Assembly (NCBI GenBank): GCA_903929795.1
Contig: CAIYWC010000137.1
Coordinates: forward strand, 34,566 to 98,565
Direction: 5' to 3'
Length of the DNA: 64,000 nucleotides
From: an uncultured Myxococcales bacterium
GTDB taxonomy: Bacteria; Myxococcota_A; UBA9042
Numbering within the stretch: the stretch's first letter is position 1; every line of letters begins with the position of its first letter. Below, one piece after another: positions 25,869 to 35,141 of this stretch. The translations under genes and the position numbers were made by a program. A model generated the notes under the pieces. That model saw only the letters and a program-made list of their open reading frames with translations. It searched no databases and was not told the DNA's origin.

Positions 25869-28800
25869 GTGCCAAACGACCGCCCACAGGACGCCGTACT
25901 GACGCTGCACAACGACGTGCTCGCGCGCTTGGCGCCGGCGTCAAATGCCTTGAAGTCACAGGCGTTTCTCGGGTCGCTGGCCAAGGCGGAGCGGATGATG
26001 AACCGGCTGGCCGGGCTGAACACGGCGATGGCCGCCTTCTCGGCGCAGGCCTGGGCGATGGCGACCGCGCTGGTGGAGTCGCCGGCCCTGTGCGCGCGCC
26101 TGGGCCTCGACGCCCGCGTGCTGCGCCTGGACGAGCTGGCGGACCTGGTGCAGGTCGTGCTGGAGGAAGAGGCGCTGTTCGCGGCGGACGCGCTGGCCCA
26201 TCCTGGCGCCGAGCCTGGGCGCGCAGACTCGGCGAAATCGTCAAGCAGTCCAAGGCAATCGGCGCACGCGGCGCGACCATCGCTGCACCCCGCTCGCGCC
26301 CGCGCGCGCCCGCCGAAAGCCGAGGCGCTGGTCAAACGCGAAGTGCGGCGGCTGCTGCGGGAAGTCCGGAGCGCACTCGCTGACGCCGCCGCTGCGCCGG
26401 ATCGGCAAGCCCTGGGGTCTGTTGCCCCCGTCGAGCCGGGGTCTGCGGACCTCAGCGCGTCGGCTTCTGGCGCGCGTGCCGAGGGGCAGACGCCGCTCGT
26501 TGCGCAGCTCTCCGCTCCGGCGCTGGAGCGTTGGCGTGCGGCGACCAGGCAGTCCAGCCACCGACTTGACCCGCAGGCGCGCGCGGCGCAGACGACGCGG
26601 GAGGGTCAGTGGACGCACGCCGGGCTGGCGTCCGGGCGCGCGGGCGCAGGGCTGTCGCGGGCGCTGCGCTTGAACGAAGCCGCCGCCGATCTTGCGTTTC
26701 TCGCGACCGGCGCAGACGCCGCCGACGACCCGATGGGAGCCGGAGCCGCGGGCGCCGCGGCGTGGTGGGGCCGGGATCCGGGCGTTGCCAGCAATGCCGC
26801 TGGCCGCCGAACGCCGCGGACAGCGGCGGCAGCGGGCGAACGCGCAACGACTGCTGTCCCGGTGACGGTGCGCGCAAGCGACGCCTTGGGGCCTGCCCCA
26901 CGTCGCGGCCTGACGGCGGCGATCGCCCAGGCTGTTGCCTCGCTCCGTCAGGGCAGGGCGGTTGCGCGGCTGGCCGTTCCTGCGGCCGAGGTCCCAGCTG
27001 CGGGCGTCGTCGTAGCGCCAACGCGCGATTGGGCCGCGGCCCGACTGGCTGTCATGACGCCGCGCTGGCAGCGGACGCTCGGGGCGTGGGCGGACGCCGC
27101 TGCGCCGACGCCAGTCTCGACCGTTCGGTCAGGATTGCTGGCCGTGGGCGACACACGCGGCGCCGATCGCCCGGTGCCCGGCGAGGCCGCCGGCGTTCGC
27201 GTCGGCTATCGCGCTTCCGGATTTCGCGCCGGGCAGCTCTTGGCGCTGGCCCCGCCGTCGCAAGGCCCAGCTGCGCATCCCGCCCCTGCAGCTGCCGATC
27301 GTGCCGCCGGAACGCCGCGCTGGTTGGCGGGCGAAGCCCACGCAGCGGAGGGGACCCAGCGTGCGGCTGCGGCGGGTCCGGTCGGCCTGCGCGCGGGCGC
27401 ACTGGCAGACGCGCTCGCGGCGCGACACGGTGGTGACTTGGCGGGAGGTGTGGCGGAAAGTTTGGCGCGCGTCGCGGGAACGGCGCTGCAGCCCTGGCGA
27501 TCAGCGGCAGGCGGCTATCGCGCTCCACAGGCGGAGCGGGCGGTCCTGGCGCTGGGCGCGGCGGCGATGGAAGTCGGCGCGGACGCGGTGGTTGCGTCTC
27601 CTGAACGGCGCAGCGCGCACGCGTCTGCTGCCCGCGCGCCCTGGGCGAAAGCAGCGGCCGCCGCGGTCTCGGCGGTGGTTGCGCAGGCTTGGCAGCGAAC
27701 GCGGCGCGCACCGGTGGCCAAGCCGGGCCATGGCGTGCTGGAACTCGCGCGCGGCGAGTCGGCCGGTCAGCCAACGGCGCCGGGTGCGCGCGATGTGCCA
27801 CAGATTCTGACGGCGCGACCACAGGGTCGCACGGACGCGATCAGCGCGTGGCTCGCGGCGCCTTTGGCCTCCCCGGCGGTTGCGCGTGGAGTGCGCGCCA
27901 GTTCAGCAGGTGCTTGGCTGCAGCCAGGCGAGGCGCGAGGGTCGTCAGCGACCGCCATGGACGTGCCGCACGCAGCGAGAACGCCGCAAACGCTGGTCCC
28001 GGCGGCTGTTCGCGCGGCGCTCGCCGTCTTTGGGGAACGCGCGGTGGCGCCTGCAGATCGCTCCGTCGGCGCGGCTTACCTTGCGCGATTTCTGGGGCGG
28101 CCGGCGCCCGTCCGACAGCGCCGTGCGTTGGCAGATGAGCCGTGGACGACCGTGGCGTTGGCGGATGATACCGCGACGGAGCCCCAAGCGGCAGCGATGG
28201 ACGCTGGGCGTCATGCGGAAAAATCGCTTGAAAATCATCTAGCTGTGCGCGGAGAGCCGGTCTTGCGCGGCCTGGCGGCGCTTGAGGCGCTCCTGGCTGG
28301 CCCGGGCGCGGCCGACGCTCTGCTTGGCCAGGCGGCGGAACGCGAACTGCGCGTGAATGCCGCGGAACAGACGCTGCTGGCGCCCGCGGCCGATGCAGCC
28401 GAGGCGGCGGCCATGGACCTGTCGGTGCCGACCGCGCGAGTTGCACCACCGACTGTTGCCGCAGCCAAGGTGGCGCCGGCGTGGCCGTCCGCGCAGTTGC
28501 ACCGTTTTGCCCCGGTCGGCTTGGGGCGCGGGCGCGGCTTGCTCTCGCGCACCCGGGCTGCCGAGTCTGCCGCTCCCGCAGCGTTGGGTGCGCGTGCGAC
28601 AAACGCGCGGCCGTCCGGTGCAGCCTCGTGGACCGCGCGCCCGGCCGTCGTTTCGGGTGCGACGCCAGTCGGATATGGAACCTCGGCGCTGGGTGGCGGT
28701 GAGCTGCTCGGCCTGGGGTCAGGCGATGTGCTTGGATTCTTTGGCGAAAACGCGGCAGGTCCGACCGCGTTACGCGGGGCCGATGCACTGGCAAGTTGGG

Positions 28801-29441
28801 TCGCGGGCCGGCGCGGCGGGGCACCGATTCGCGGGCACGCTGCGGCTGTCGCTGGTTTCGGTGCGGCTGCCGGAGGTCAGGAGTTCGTCCGTCCCGAGGC
28901 GGGTGGTCCGGCCGCGTTTGGCGAAGCCGCCGCGCTGAATCCAGGGACCATGCCGACGAATTTCAGCTACCAGCAGGCGCAGGCGAGCGGCTCGACGTAT
29001 GCCCAATCGCCCCAAGCGACGCTGATCGAAGCCGGCGGGGCGGCGGCGCGTCAAGCCCAAGCGGCGGCACGCGCGACGGGCCCGACCGCGTCTGCGCGCG
29101 CGACCCAAGCCGGCGCAATGGCACGTGTATTGTCCGTGACCGACGCCCCGACGGCCAACATGCTGCCGCTCGTGGCACCGGCAGCCCACGCGGTTGTAAC
29201 GGCGGCGGCGGCGAAACCGCAATCCGAGCACCTTGTGACGAGCGGGTATGGGCCGAGCCAGGGCATGTCGGCGCGGTCGCTGCAGGGCGCTGCACACAGT
29301 GATGGCGCACAAGCTTCTGGAAATAACGGCGATTCTCCGGGACACGACGCGCAGGACATCGACGCGTTGGCGGCGAAGATCGCCCGTTCCGTCCTGTTGA
29401 GGATGCAACGCGAACGGGAACGCAGGGGGCAATATGGCTAG
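25869..29441 (+). CDS. Very large Ala-rich protein of the injection cluster (tape measure or cargo candidate)
   Basis: This 1190-residue ORF begins at GTG 25869, five bases after the tube stop, and overlaps the LysM gene by eight bases, so it is a genuine operon member. Residues about 1-105 look helical (LASNALKSQAFLGSLAKAERMM; DELADLVQVVLEEEALFAADAL). About a thousand residues of low-complexity Ala/Arg/Pro/Gly sequence follow. The last 30 residues form a charged helix (DIDALAAKIARSVLLRMQ, then RERERRG) like the C-terminal helix I recall in proteins next to the LysM gene of other injection systems. No enzymatic or toxin motif is seen. It could be the tape measure, a lumen protein, or an anchoring element; the function is not known. 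Confidence 0.8.
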   Translation: MPNDRPQDAVLTLHNDVLARLAPASNALKSQAFLGSLAKAERMMNRLAGLNTAMAAFSAQAWAMATALVESPALCARLGLDARVLRLDELADLVQVVLEEEALFAADALAHPGAEPGRADSAKSSSSPRQSAHAARPSLHPARARARPPKAEALVKREVRRLLREVRSALADAAAAPDRQALGSVAPVEPGSADLSASASGARAEGQTPLVAQLSAPALERWRAATRQSSHRLDPQARAAQTTREGQWTHAGLASGRAGAGLSRALRLNEAAADLAFLATGADAADDPMGAGAAGAAAWWGRDPGVASNAAGRRTPRTAAAAGERATTAVPVTVRASDALGPAPRRGLTAAIAQAVASLRQGRAVARLAVPAAEVPAAGVVVAPTRDWAAARLAVMTPRWQRTLGAWADAAAPTPVSTVRSGLLAVGDTRGADRPVPGEAAGVRVGYRASGFRAGQLLALAPPSQGPAAHPAPAAADRAAGTPRWLAGEAHAAEGTQRAAAAGPVGLRAGALADALAARHGGDLAGGVAESLARVAGTALQPWRSAAGGYRAPQAERAVLALGAAAMEVGADAVVASPERRSAHASAARAPWAKAAAAAVSAVVAQAWQRTRRAPVAKPGHGVLELARGESAGQPTAPGARDVPQILTARPQGRTDAISAWLAAPLASPAVARGVRASSAGAWLQPGEARGSSATAMDVPHAARTPQTLVPAAVRAALAVFGERAVAPADRSVGAAYLARFLGRPAPVRQRRALADEPWTTVALADDTATEPQAAAMDAGRHAEKSLENHLAVRGEPVLRGLAALEALLAGPGAADALLGQAAERELRVNAAEQTLLAPAADAAEAAAMDLSVPTARVAPPTVAAAKVAPAWPSAQLHRFAPVGLGRGRGLLSRTRAAESAAPAALGARATNARPSGAASWTARPAVVSGATPVGYGTSALGGGELLGLGSGDVLGFFGENAAGPTALRGADALASWVAGRRGGAPIRGHAAAVAGFGAAAGGQEFVRPEAGGPAAFGEAAALNPGTMPTNFSYQQAQASGSTYAQSPQATLIEAGGAAARQAQAAARATGPTASARATQAGAMARVLSVTDAPTANMLPLVAPAAHAVVTAAAAKPQSEHLVTSGYGPSQGMSARSLQGAAHSDGAQASGNNGDSPGHDAQDIDALAAKIARSVLLRMQRERERRGQYG

Positions 29442-30105
29442 TGGAAACCCGACGGGACAGCTCGTCCGCGCCATTTTGGACTTCCACGACAAAGTGGAAA
29501 ACGGCGTCGGCTTGGCGTTCCAGTTCAATCCGACCGAGATGACGATGTCCAAGTCGTCCACGCCGGTCGCGCAAAACACCGCGAACGCCAACGCGCCGGA
29601 CCAGCAGCACGTGACGGGCGGGCCGGCGACGCTGAAATTCGGCACCGTGTGGTTTGACACGTACGAGCAGGGCGAGAGCGTTTACCTGAACTATATCAGC
29701 AAGCTGGAGCGCATGGCGCACGTCGATGAGGACCTGCACCGGCCGCCGTACGTCGTGTTCATGTGGGGCGCGAATTTTGGCTCGGTCGCCGGTCAGACAC
29801 CGACGTATGTGTGGCAACTGGCTGATTTTTCAGTGACCTACACGATGTTTTTGCCCGATGCCACGCCGGTGCGCGCGAGCTGCACGATTACGCTGAAGGA
29901 AGTGCCGCAGGAGCAGACGCAGCTGAAGAGCCCGGACACCGCGCACGTGCGGCTGCTGCAGCGCGGGGACACATTGCAGGGGCTGGCGGCGGCGGAATAC
30001 GACGACCCGGCGCAGTGGCGGCGCATCGCGGAGGCAAACGGCATCGACGATCCGCTGAGCTTGACGCCGGGACGCCGCCTGCTGATTCCGCCGATTCTCA
30101 AGTAA
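29434..30105 (+). CDS. LysM-containing baseplate/tube-initiator adaptor (gp53/Pvc7-like)
   Basis: This is a 223-residue protein of the family that links hub, tube start and baseplate wedges in contractile injection systems. The N-terminal part (FQFNPTEMTMSKSST, TLKFGTVWFDTYEQGESVY, PPYVVFMWGANF, VWQLADFSVTYTMFLPDATP) is the characteristic fold. The C-terminus is a single LysM module (about 174-222: LLQRGDTLQGLAAAEYDDPA, WRRIAEANGIDDP). It overlaps the large Ala-rich gene by eight bases and precedes the hub gene, the usual order. Confidence 0.9.
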   Translation: MASGNPTGQLVRAILDFHDKVENGVGLAFQFNPTEMTMSKSSTPVAQNTANANAPDQQHVTGGPATLKFGTVWFDTYEQGESVYLNYISKLERMAHVDEDLHRPPYVVFMWGANFGSVAGQTPTYVWQLADFSVTYTMFLPDATPVRASCTITLKEVPQEQTQLKSPDTAHVRLLQRGDTLQGLAAAEYDDPAQWRRIAEANGIDDPLSLTPGRRLLIPPILK

Positions 30106-30144
30106 TTTCAATACATTTGCGACACTACGGCTCAGGAGCCACCC

Positions 30145-31302
30145 ATGCCGGACCGCCATGCACCGCAGCTGCTGATCAAGATCGACGGCTCGTACTCGTT
30201 GAAGACCGACACCGGCGAGACGTTCGACTTGCGCAATGGCACGGCCATCCTGGGCGCGCACGTGGACTTGCGTTTGGACAATCCGGACATGTTCACGGTC
30301 GAGTTCAACATGAAGAAATTCGCGAAGTTCGCGCTGCTGGATGCGTTCAAGCCCGGCGCGGAGGTGTCGATTTCCATGGGCCTGACGGACGCCGCCGTGG
30401 AGCTGTGCGTGGGCGAGATCGCCTACATCGAGCCGAGCTTTGACGCGGATCTGGGCTTTCGCACGACGATTTCCGGCTACCACAAGCTGCACCGGCTGAC
30501 GCGCGGTCAGCGCTCCAAGACCTGGGGCGACGGCCTGCAGGCGACCCAGACGCCGACAACGGCGGTGAAGCAGGTCATCGACGACTCCAAGTCGCAGCAA
30601 GGCGGCGCGTCGGATTCGCTGTCGACCGGCAAGCTGTCGTCGACGACGGTGAAGCACGATTACATTCCGCAGCTGAACGTCAGTGATTTCGAGTTCTTGC
30701 GGGCGATCGGCGCGAGCCTTGAATTCAAGGCGGATCCGACGGGCAACAAAGACGTGCAGTTCATCAAGCCCGACGCCAAGGCGACGCCGGTGAGCAAGCT
30801 GTCCTGGGAGCGGCCACAACCGGGCGACAAGACGGGTGGCCTGGTGCTGGCGGTGCAGCTGCGGCTGTCGACGGTACAGCAGTATTCCGCAGTAGAAGTG
30901 CGGAGTTGGGACTTCAAGACCAAGAAGAACATCGTCGGCATCGTCAAGTCGTCGACGTACGCGTTCACGGGCGAGGCGGGCGCGGAGATGGCGGGCAAGG
31001 CGCTGTACGGCAGCGCATCGTCGGGGCGAAAGTACGTGGTTGTTGACCAACCGGTCAACTCGAAGGAAGAGGCGCAGGCGCTCGCGCAGGCACTGTTTGA
31101 CCAGTTCAGCATGGACCTGCTGACCGGCGAGCTGACCGTGCAAGGCGACCCCAAGCTGCTGCCGGGCAAGACCGTTGAACTCGTCGGGTTTGGCAAGGCG
31201 TACACGGGCGTTTACCTCATCACCGCCGCGACGCACACTTACCGGCCGTCGGAAGGCTACCGCACGACCATCAGCGTCTCGCGCAACGTCAAGGGCAACT
31301 GA
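30145..31302 (+). CDS. gp27-like central hub (late control D/VgrG N-terminal type) without spike
   Basis: The 385-residue protein matches the gp27-like hub of contractile tails (phage late control gene D, VgrG N-terminus, Pvc8 N-terminus). Useful phrases are DVDL-type HVDLRLDNPDMFTVEFNMKK, VCVGEIAYIEPSFDADLGFRTTISGYHKLHRL, ISDFEFL-like NVSDFEFLRAIGASLEF, and the closing VELVGFGKAYTGVYLITAATHTY plus YRTTISVSRN. ATG 30145 follows AGGAG. It stops after the gp27-like part; no OB fold or beta-helix spike (gp5) follows. The 187-bp gap after it is AT-richer in its middle and holds no gene beyond the next start. Confidence 0.87.
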   Translation: MPDRHAPQLLIKIDGSYSLKTDTGETFDLRNGTAILGAHVDLRLDNPDMFTVEFNMKKFAKFALLDAFKPGAEVSISMGLTDAAVELCVGEIAYIEPSFDADLGFRTTISGYHKLHRLTRGQRSKTWGDGLQATQTPTTAVKQVIDDSKSQQGGASDSLSTGKLSSTTVKHDYIPQLNVSDFEFLRAIGASLEFKADPTGNKDVQFIKPDAKATPVSKLSWERPQPGDKTGGLVLAVQLRLSTVQQYSAVEVRSWDFKTKKNIVGIVKSSTYAFTGEAGAEMAGKALYGSASSGRKYVVVDQPVNSKEEAQALAQALFDQFSMDLLTGELTVQGDPKLLPGKTVELVGFGKAYTGVYLITAATHTYRPSEGYRTTISVSRNVKGN

Positions 31303-31489
31303 CCGATCGGTCAGGTCGAGGTCGTGCAAGCTTGCCGTTGGTGACGGGGCATCTTTTCCATTTATCACCTTGAAAATGCAGATAAAATCGCAAATTGCAA
31401 TGCAGCGATCTGCAGCGCCCTGGAGCCGGAGTTCGCGGCACGTTGACAGGCTGCCGCAACGCCAGCCATGCTCCGGCGCGGAGGGGAGC

Positions 31490-31687
31490 GTGCAGCCCAA
31501 CGACCTCGATCACGAAGAGCTGCTGCTGATGCTGGGCGACGTGCTGACGCAGGTCGCGTCCGGTCATGCGGACGGCCACCGCTGCCCGGTCTGCGAAAAC
31601 GCCGAGCTGGTCTGCAGCGCCGACGCCGGCAAAATAACCGTGCGCTGCCCCGGTTGTCGCCTCGACTTCGAAGGCTGGTTGGGTTGA
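31490..31687 (+). CDS. Miniature zinc-ribbon protein in the tail cluster
   Basis: This 65-residue protein starts at GTG 31490 behind GAGGGG. It has a short helical start (DLDHEELLLMLGDVLTQVAS) and then a two-knuckle zinc ribbon, HRCPVCENA and TVRCPGCRLDFEGW (CxxC-x17-CxxC). Its stop is one base before the gp25 start, so it is certainly cotranscribed with the baseplate genes. It occupies the place where a spike or PAAR gene often lies in related loci, but its motif differs from PAAR. It may be a structural zinc protein of the baseplate or an assembly factor. Confidence 0.75.
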   Translation: MQPNDLDHEELLLMLGDVLTQVASGHADGHRCPVCENAELVCSADAGKITVRCPGCRLDFEGWLG

Positions 31688-31688
31688 C

Positions 31689-32090
31689 ATGGCGCGCAGC
31701 TTCCTCGGCAAAGGCATCGCTTTTCCCTTGCGTCTCAATGCGTTCGGCGGCATGGCCATGGCTGACGGCTCCGACAACATCGAGCAGGGCATCCGCTCGA
31801 TCCTCGGCACGGCCATCGGCGAACGCGTCATGCGCCCGCTCTTTGGCTGCCGGATTCACGACTACGTCTTCCACCCGAACTCGCCTACCACCGCGGGATT
31901 TGTGGCGTTTTACGTCCGGGAAGCGCTGGACAAGTGGGAGCCGCGCATCCGCGACGTGGAGGTGCAAGCGGCGCCGGATGGCACGCACGCGTCGCAGCTG
32001 AACGTGACGATTCGCTACAAAATCATCGCCACAAACGAGGATCGCAACCTCGTCTATCCGTTTTACCTGCGGCGTGAGCAGGATCTGTAA
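31689..32090 (+). CDS. gp25-like baseplate wedge protein
   Basis: The 133-residue gp25/W-like protein couples the baseplate to sheath initiation. Recognisable are FLGKGIAFPLRLNAFGGMAM, EQGIRSILGTAIGERVMRP, FGCRIHDYVF, REALDKWEPRIRDVEVQ and the C-terminal VRYKI-type IRYKIIATNEDRNLVYPFYL. The EPR core motif that plugs into the sheath is intact (WEPRI). It is one base from the zinc-ribbon gene and 15 bases from the J-like gene. Confidence 0.93.
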   Translation: MARSFLGKGIAFPLRLNAFGGMAMADGSDNIEQGIRSILGTAIGERVMRPLFGCRIHDYVFHPNSPTTAGFVAFYVREALDKWEPRIRDVEVQAAPDGTHASQLNVTIRYKIIATNEDRNLVYPFYLRREQDL

Positions 32091-32105
32091 CCGGCCGGAG
32101 GGCAC

Positions 32106-35100
32106 ATGATCCCGAGTCCCAACCTAGACGACCGGACATTTGACGACATCGTCCAGGAAGCGATCCGCCTGATTCCGCAGTATTGCCCGGAGTGGACCAA
32201 CCACAATCCGTCGGATCCGGGGATCGCGCTGATCGAACTGTTCGCCTGGATGACCGAGATGACGCTGTATCGGCTGAACCGCGTGCCGGAGAAGAATTAC
32301 CTGGCGTTCCTTGAGCTGATGGGCGTGACGCTGGCGCCGCCGCAGCCGGCGCGGACGGTGCTGCAGTTTGCGATTCATCCCAAGGCGGATCGCGTGGTTG
32401 TGCCCGCGGGCACGCGCGTGGCGACCAAGCCGGGCCAGGACGGCAGCTCCGTGACGTTCGAGACGGACCACGAGATCACGGTCACGAACAACCAGCTGGT
32501 GAAGTGCCTGAGCCAGCACCATGACACGTTTTCCGACAACACGGCGCTGTTGGGCCGCAAGCGCGAAGGCGTCCCGATTTGGGCCGGTGTGCGCGCGCTG
32601 GAGCGGTTCCTGTACGTGTCGGACGCGCGGCTGGCGGCGTTCAACGAGTCCTCGATCCTGACGCTGCGGACGACGGCGCCGGCGGACGCGCAGACGCCGC
32701 TGTGCCGGATGCTGGAGTGGGAGTATTTTGACGGAGAACGGTGGCGTGAGCTGCAGCAGCCGTCGATCGACACGGACGCCGATCAGATCGCGCTGATCGG
32801 CCCGCTGGTGCCGCCGGGCGTGACCACGGTCGCCGAGCACGAGGGGCTCTGGCTGCGCGGCAAGCTGGCGGAGGTGCCGGCCAGCGCGGCGCAGACCGCC
32901 TGCGACGTGGTGCGGATGCGGCTGGAGCTGACCGGCGAGGGCGAGCAGGCGGAGCTGGCCTACTGCGTGCTGGACAGCGGGACGCAGTTTCGTCTGGACC
33001 TGGAACGCCACGTGCAGCCGTTTGGCAAGGAGCCCGCGCAGGATTTCGCGCTGTACCTGCTGTGCGAGCGCGTGCTGGGCCACGTGGATGCGGAGGTGCG
33101 GATCGACATCGAGATCGCCGACCCGTCCGTGGTGGAAGCGCCGCAGGCGAGCAAGGAATTGGTTATCGCGTGGGAATACTGGAGCGGTAAGCGCTGGAAA
33201 TTGCTAGGCAAATCCGGAATTGGCGAGTTTGACGAAGAGGACGCCGGCCTGGATTTTCGCGACGAGACGCGCTGCCTGACGAACTCGGGGCCGATTGCGT
33301 TCCGGCGGCCCAAGGACCTGCGATCGCTGGATTTTGGCGGCAAGGAAGGGCCGTGGATCCGCGCGCGCATTGAGCGCGGCGACTATGGCGCGCGCGGCAC
33401 GTACGAGCTGGAAAACGACCGATGGATGTGGAAAAACCCGCGGCCGCTGCGTCCGCCGACGTTGAAGAGCGTGGCGCTGCGGTTCGCGGAGCAGGAGCAC
33501 GCTTTTGACAAGGTGGTTGCGTACAACGATTTTGTCTACACGGACTTGACCGCGCAGGCGTCCGAACCGTTGAAGCCGTTCGTCGCGTTCACGCCGGTGA
33601 GCGAGGAGAGCCCGACCTTGTACCTCGGCTTTCGCGACCCGTTTTCCAATGAACGGCACCTGCTGTGGATGGATCTGGCCGACGGCGAAGGCAACGTCCG
33701 CAACTTGCGCGCGGGCGCGGGGAGCACGGCGCGGCACTTGGCGCAGTCGAACGCGGAGCAGCTGATCGCCTGGGAGTTCTGGAATGGCCGGGAATGGGCG
33801 GCGCTGAACGCGCGGGACCAGACGTGGGGCTTTGCGCAATCGGGGTTTCTGGAATTCGTCGGGCCCAAGGACCACCGCGCGAACAAGCGCTATGGCGAGA
33901 ACCTGTACTGGCTGCGGGCGCGGCTGGAGTTTGGCGGCTACGACGAGCTGCCCCTGTTGCGCGACGTGGTGCTGAACGCAGCGACGGCGTCGAACCTGAC
34001 GACGTATGGCGACACCGCGCTGGGCTCGTCCAACGGTACGCCGAACCAGGGCTTTCGGTTCGTGCGCGGCCCGGTGCTGCCCGGCGAGGAAATCTGGGTG
34101 CGCGAGCGCGAGCGGCCAACGGGCGTGGATTTGGACGCGCTGAAGACGGCGTTTGGCGAAAGCGCGGTGCAGGACGTCGGGCAGCCCGACGGCGGTGGAC
34201 CCGGCGAAGGCGTGCTGGTGCGCTGGCAGCAGGTCGACAGCCTGTACGAGTCGGCGGGCAACGCGCGGCACTACGTCAAGGACATCGTGAACAACGAGAT
34301 CCGTTTTGGCGACGGAATTCATGGACTTGTGCCGCCAAAAGGCGACCGCAACATCCTGTGCAAGCGCTACCAGGTCGGCGGCGGCGAGGAAGGCAACGTG
34401 CCGGCGGAGAGCTTGACCGTGCTGCTGCAGGCGGTGCCGTACGTGGAAAAAGTGCGCAATCTGCACGCTGGCGCGGGCGGTTGCAACCTGGAGACCGTGG
34501 AGCAGGCCAAGCGGCGCGGGCCCCACAGCTTGAAAGCGCGGGGCCGGGCGGTGACGGCGGAGGATTTTGAGTGGCTGGCGCTGGAGGCGTCGAACTCGGT
34601 CGCGCGCGTGTGTGCGCTGCCGACGCCCGAGCGCGAGGGCGAAGTGACGTTGGTAGTTGTGCCGAAAGTCGCTGAAAATCATCCGGATTTTCTGGAGAAG
34701 CCGATCCCGTCGACCGAGCTGCTGCGGCGCGTGCGCCACCATCTGGCCGATCGCAAGCTGCTGTCGACCGTGCTGAACGTGCGGCGGCCGGCGTTTCGCG
34801 AGCTGTCGGTGCAGGTGGACATCATCGTGCTGCAATCCGCCGGATCGGAGCGGGTCAAGCGCGAAATCCAGCGGCGGGTGCGCTGGTTTTTGCATCCACT
34901 CAAGGGCGGCCGCGACGGCAAAGGTTGGCCATTTGGCCGGCCGGTGTACCGCGTGGACCTGTACCACGTGATTGAGGACGTCCCGGGCGTCGATTTCGTG
35001 GATCGCGTGCGGCTTTTGGACGAATCGTCCAAGCTGGAAGTGGAGCAGTTCAAGGTCGCGCCGGGCGAGCTTGTGCATTGCGTGCGGGTGGACGTGGTCG

Positions 35101-35126
35101 AGAAGGCGCACGAGCGAATCGTCTAA
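32106..35126 (+). CDS. Baseplate assembly J-like wedge protein
   Basis: This is the largest baseplate subunit, 1006 residues, similar to the putative baseplate assembly protein of Pvc11/Afp11 type (gpJ/gp6 role). It starts at ATG 32106 behind GGAGGGC. The N-terminus (IPSPNLDDRTFDDIVQEAIR, IPQYCPEWTNHNPSDPGIAL, ELFAWMTEMTLYRLNRVPE) is diagnostic. Mid-regions show VRYGDG-type IRFGDGIHGLVPPKGDRN and the C-terminal half has the J-like TAEDFEWLALEASNSVARV. It forms wedges with gp25 and the gpI-like protein. Confidence 0.93.
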   Translation: MIPSPNLDDRTFDDIVQEAIRLIPQYCPEWTNHNPSDPGIALIELFAWMTEMTLYRLNRVPEKNYLAFLELMGVTLAPPQPARTVLQFAIHPKADRVVVPAGTRVATKPGQDGSSVTFETDHEITVTNNQLVKCLSQHHDTFSDNTALLGRKREGVPIWAGVRALERFLYVSDARLAAFNESSILTLRTTAPADAQTPLCRMLEWEYFDGERWRELQQPSIDTDADQIALIGPLVPPGVTTVAEHEGLWLRGKLAEVPASAAQTACDVVRMRLELTGEGEQAELAYCVLDSGTQFRLDLERHVQPFGKEPAQDFALYLLCERVLGHVDAEVRIDIEIADPSVVEAPQASKELVIAWEYWSGKRWKLLGKSGIGEFDEEDAGLDFRDETRCLTNSGPIAFRRPKDLRSLDFGGKEGPWIRARIERGDYGARGTYELENDRWMWKNPRPLRPPTLKSVALRFAEQEHAFDKVVAYNDFVYTDLTAQASEPLKPFVAFTPVSEESPTLYLGFRDPFSNERHLLWMDLADGEGNVRNLRAGAGSTARHLAQSNAEQLIAWEFWNGREWAALNARDQTWGFAQSGFLEFVGPKDHRANKRYGENLYWLRARLEFGGYDELPLLRDVVLNAATASNLTTYGDTALGSSNGTPNQGFRFVRGPVLPGEEIWVRERERPTGVDLDALKTAFGESAVQDVGQPDGGGPGEGVLVRWQQVDSLYESAGNARHYVKDIVNNEIRFGDGIHGLVPPKGDRNILCKRYQVGGGEEGNVPAESLTVLLQAVPYVEKVRNLHAGAGGCNLETVEQAKRRGPHSLKARGRAVTAEDFEWLALEASNSVARVCALPTPEREGEVTLVVVPKVAENHPDFLEKPIPSTELLRRVRHHLADRKLLSTVLNVRRPAFRELSVQVDIIVLQSAGSERVKREIQRRVRWFLHPLKGGRDGKGWPFGRPVYRVDLYHVIEDVPGVDFVDRVRLLDESSKLEVEQFKVAPGELVHCVRVDVVEKAHERIV

Positions 35127-35141
35127 GGAGTTTGCGTAGTT

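Noticed and set aside
31303-31489. Promoter in the AT-richer gap between the hub and zinc-ribbon genes (TAAAAT near 31384)
   Set aside because: There is no acceptable -35 element at the proper spacing.
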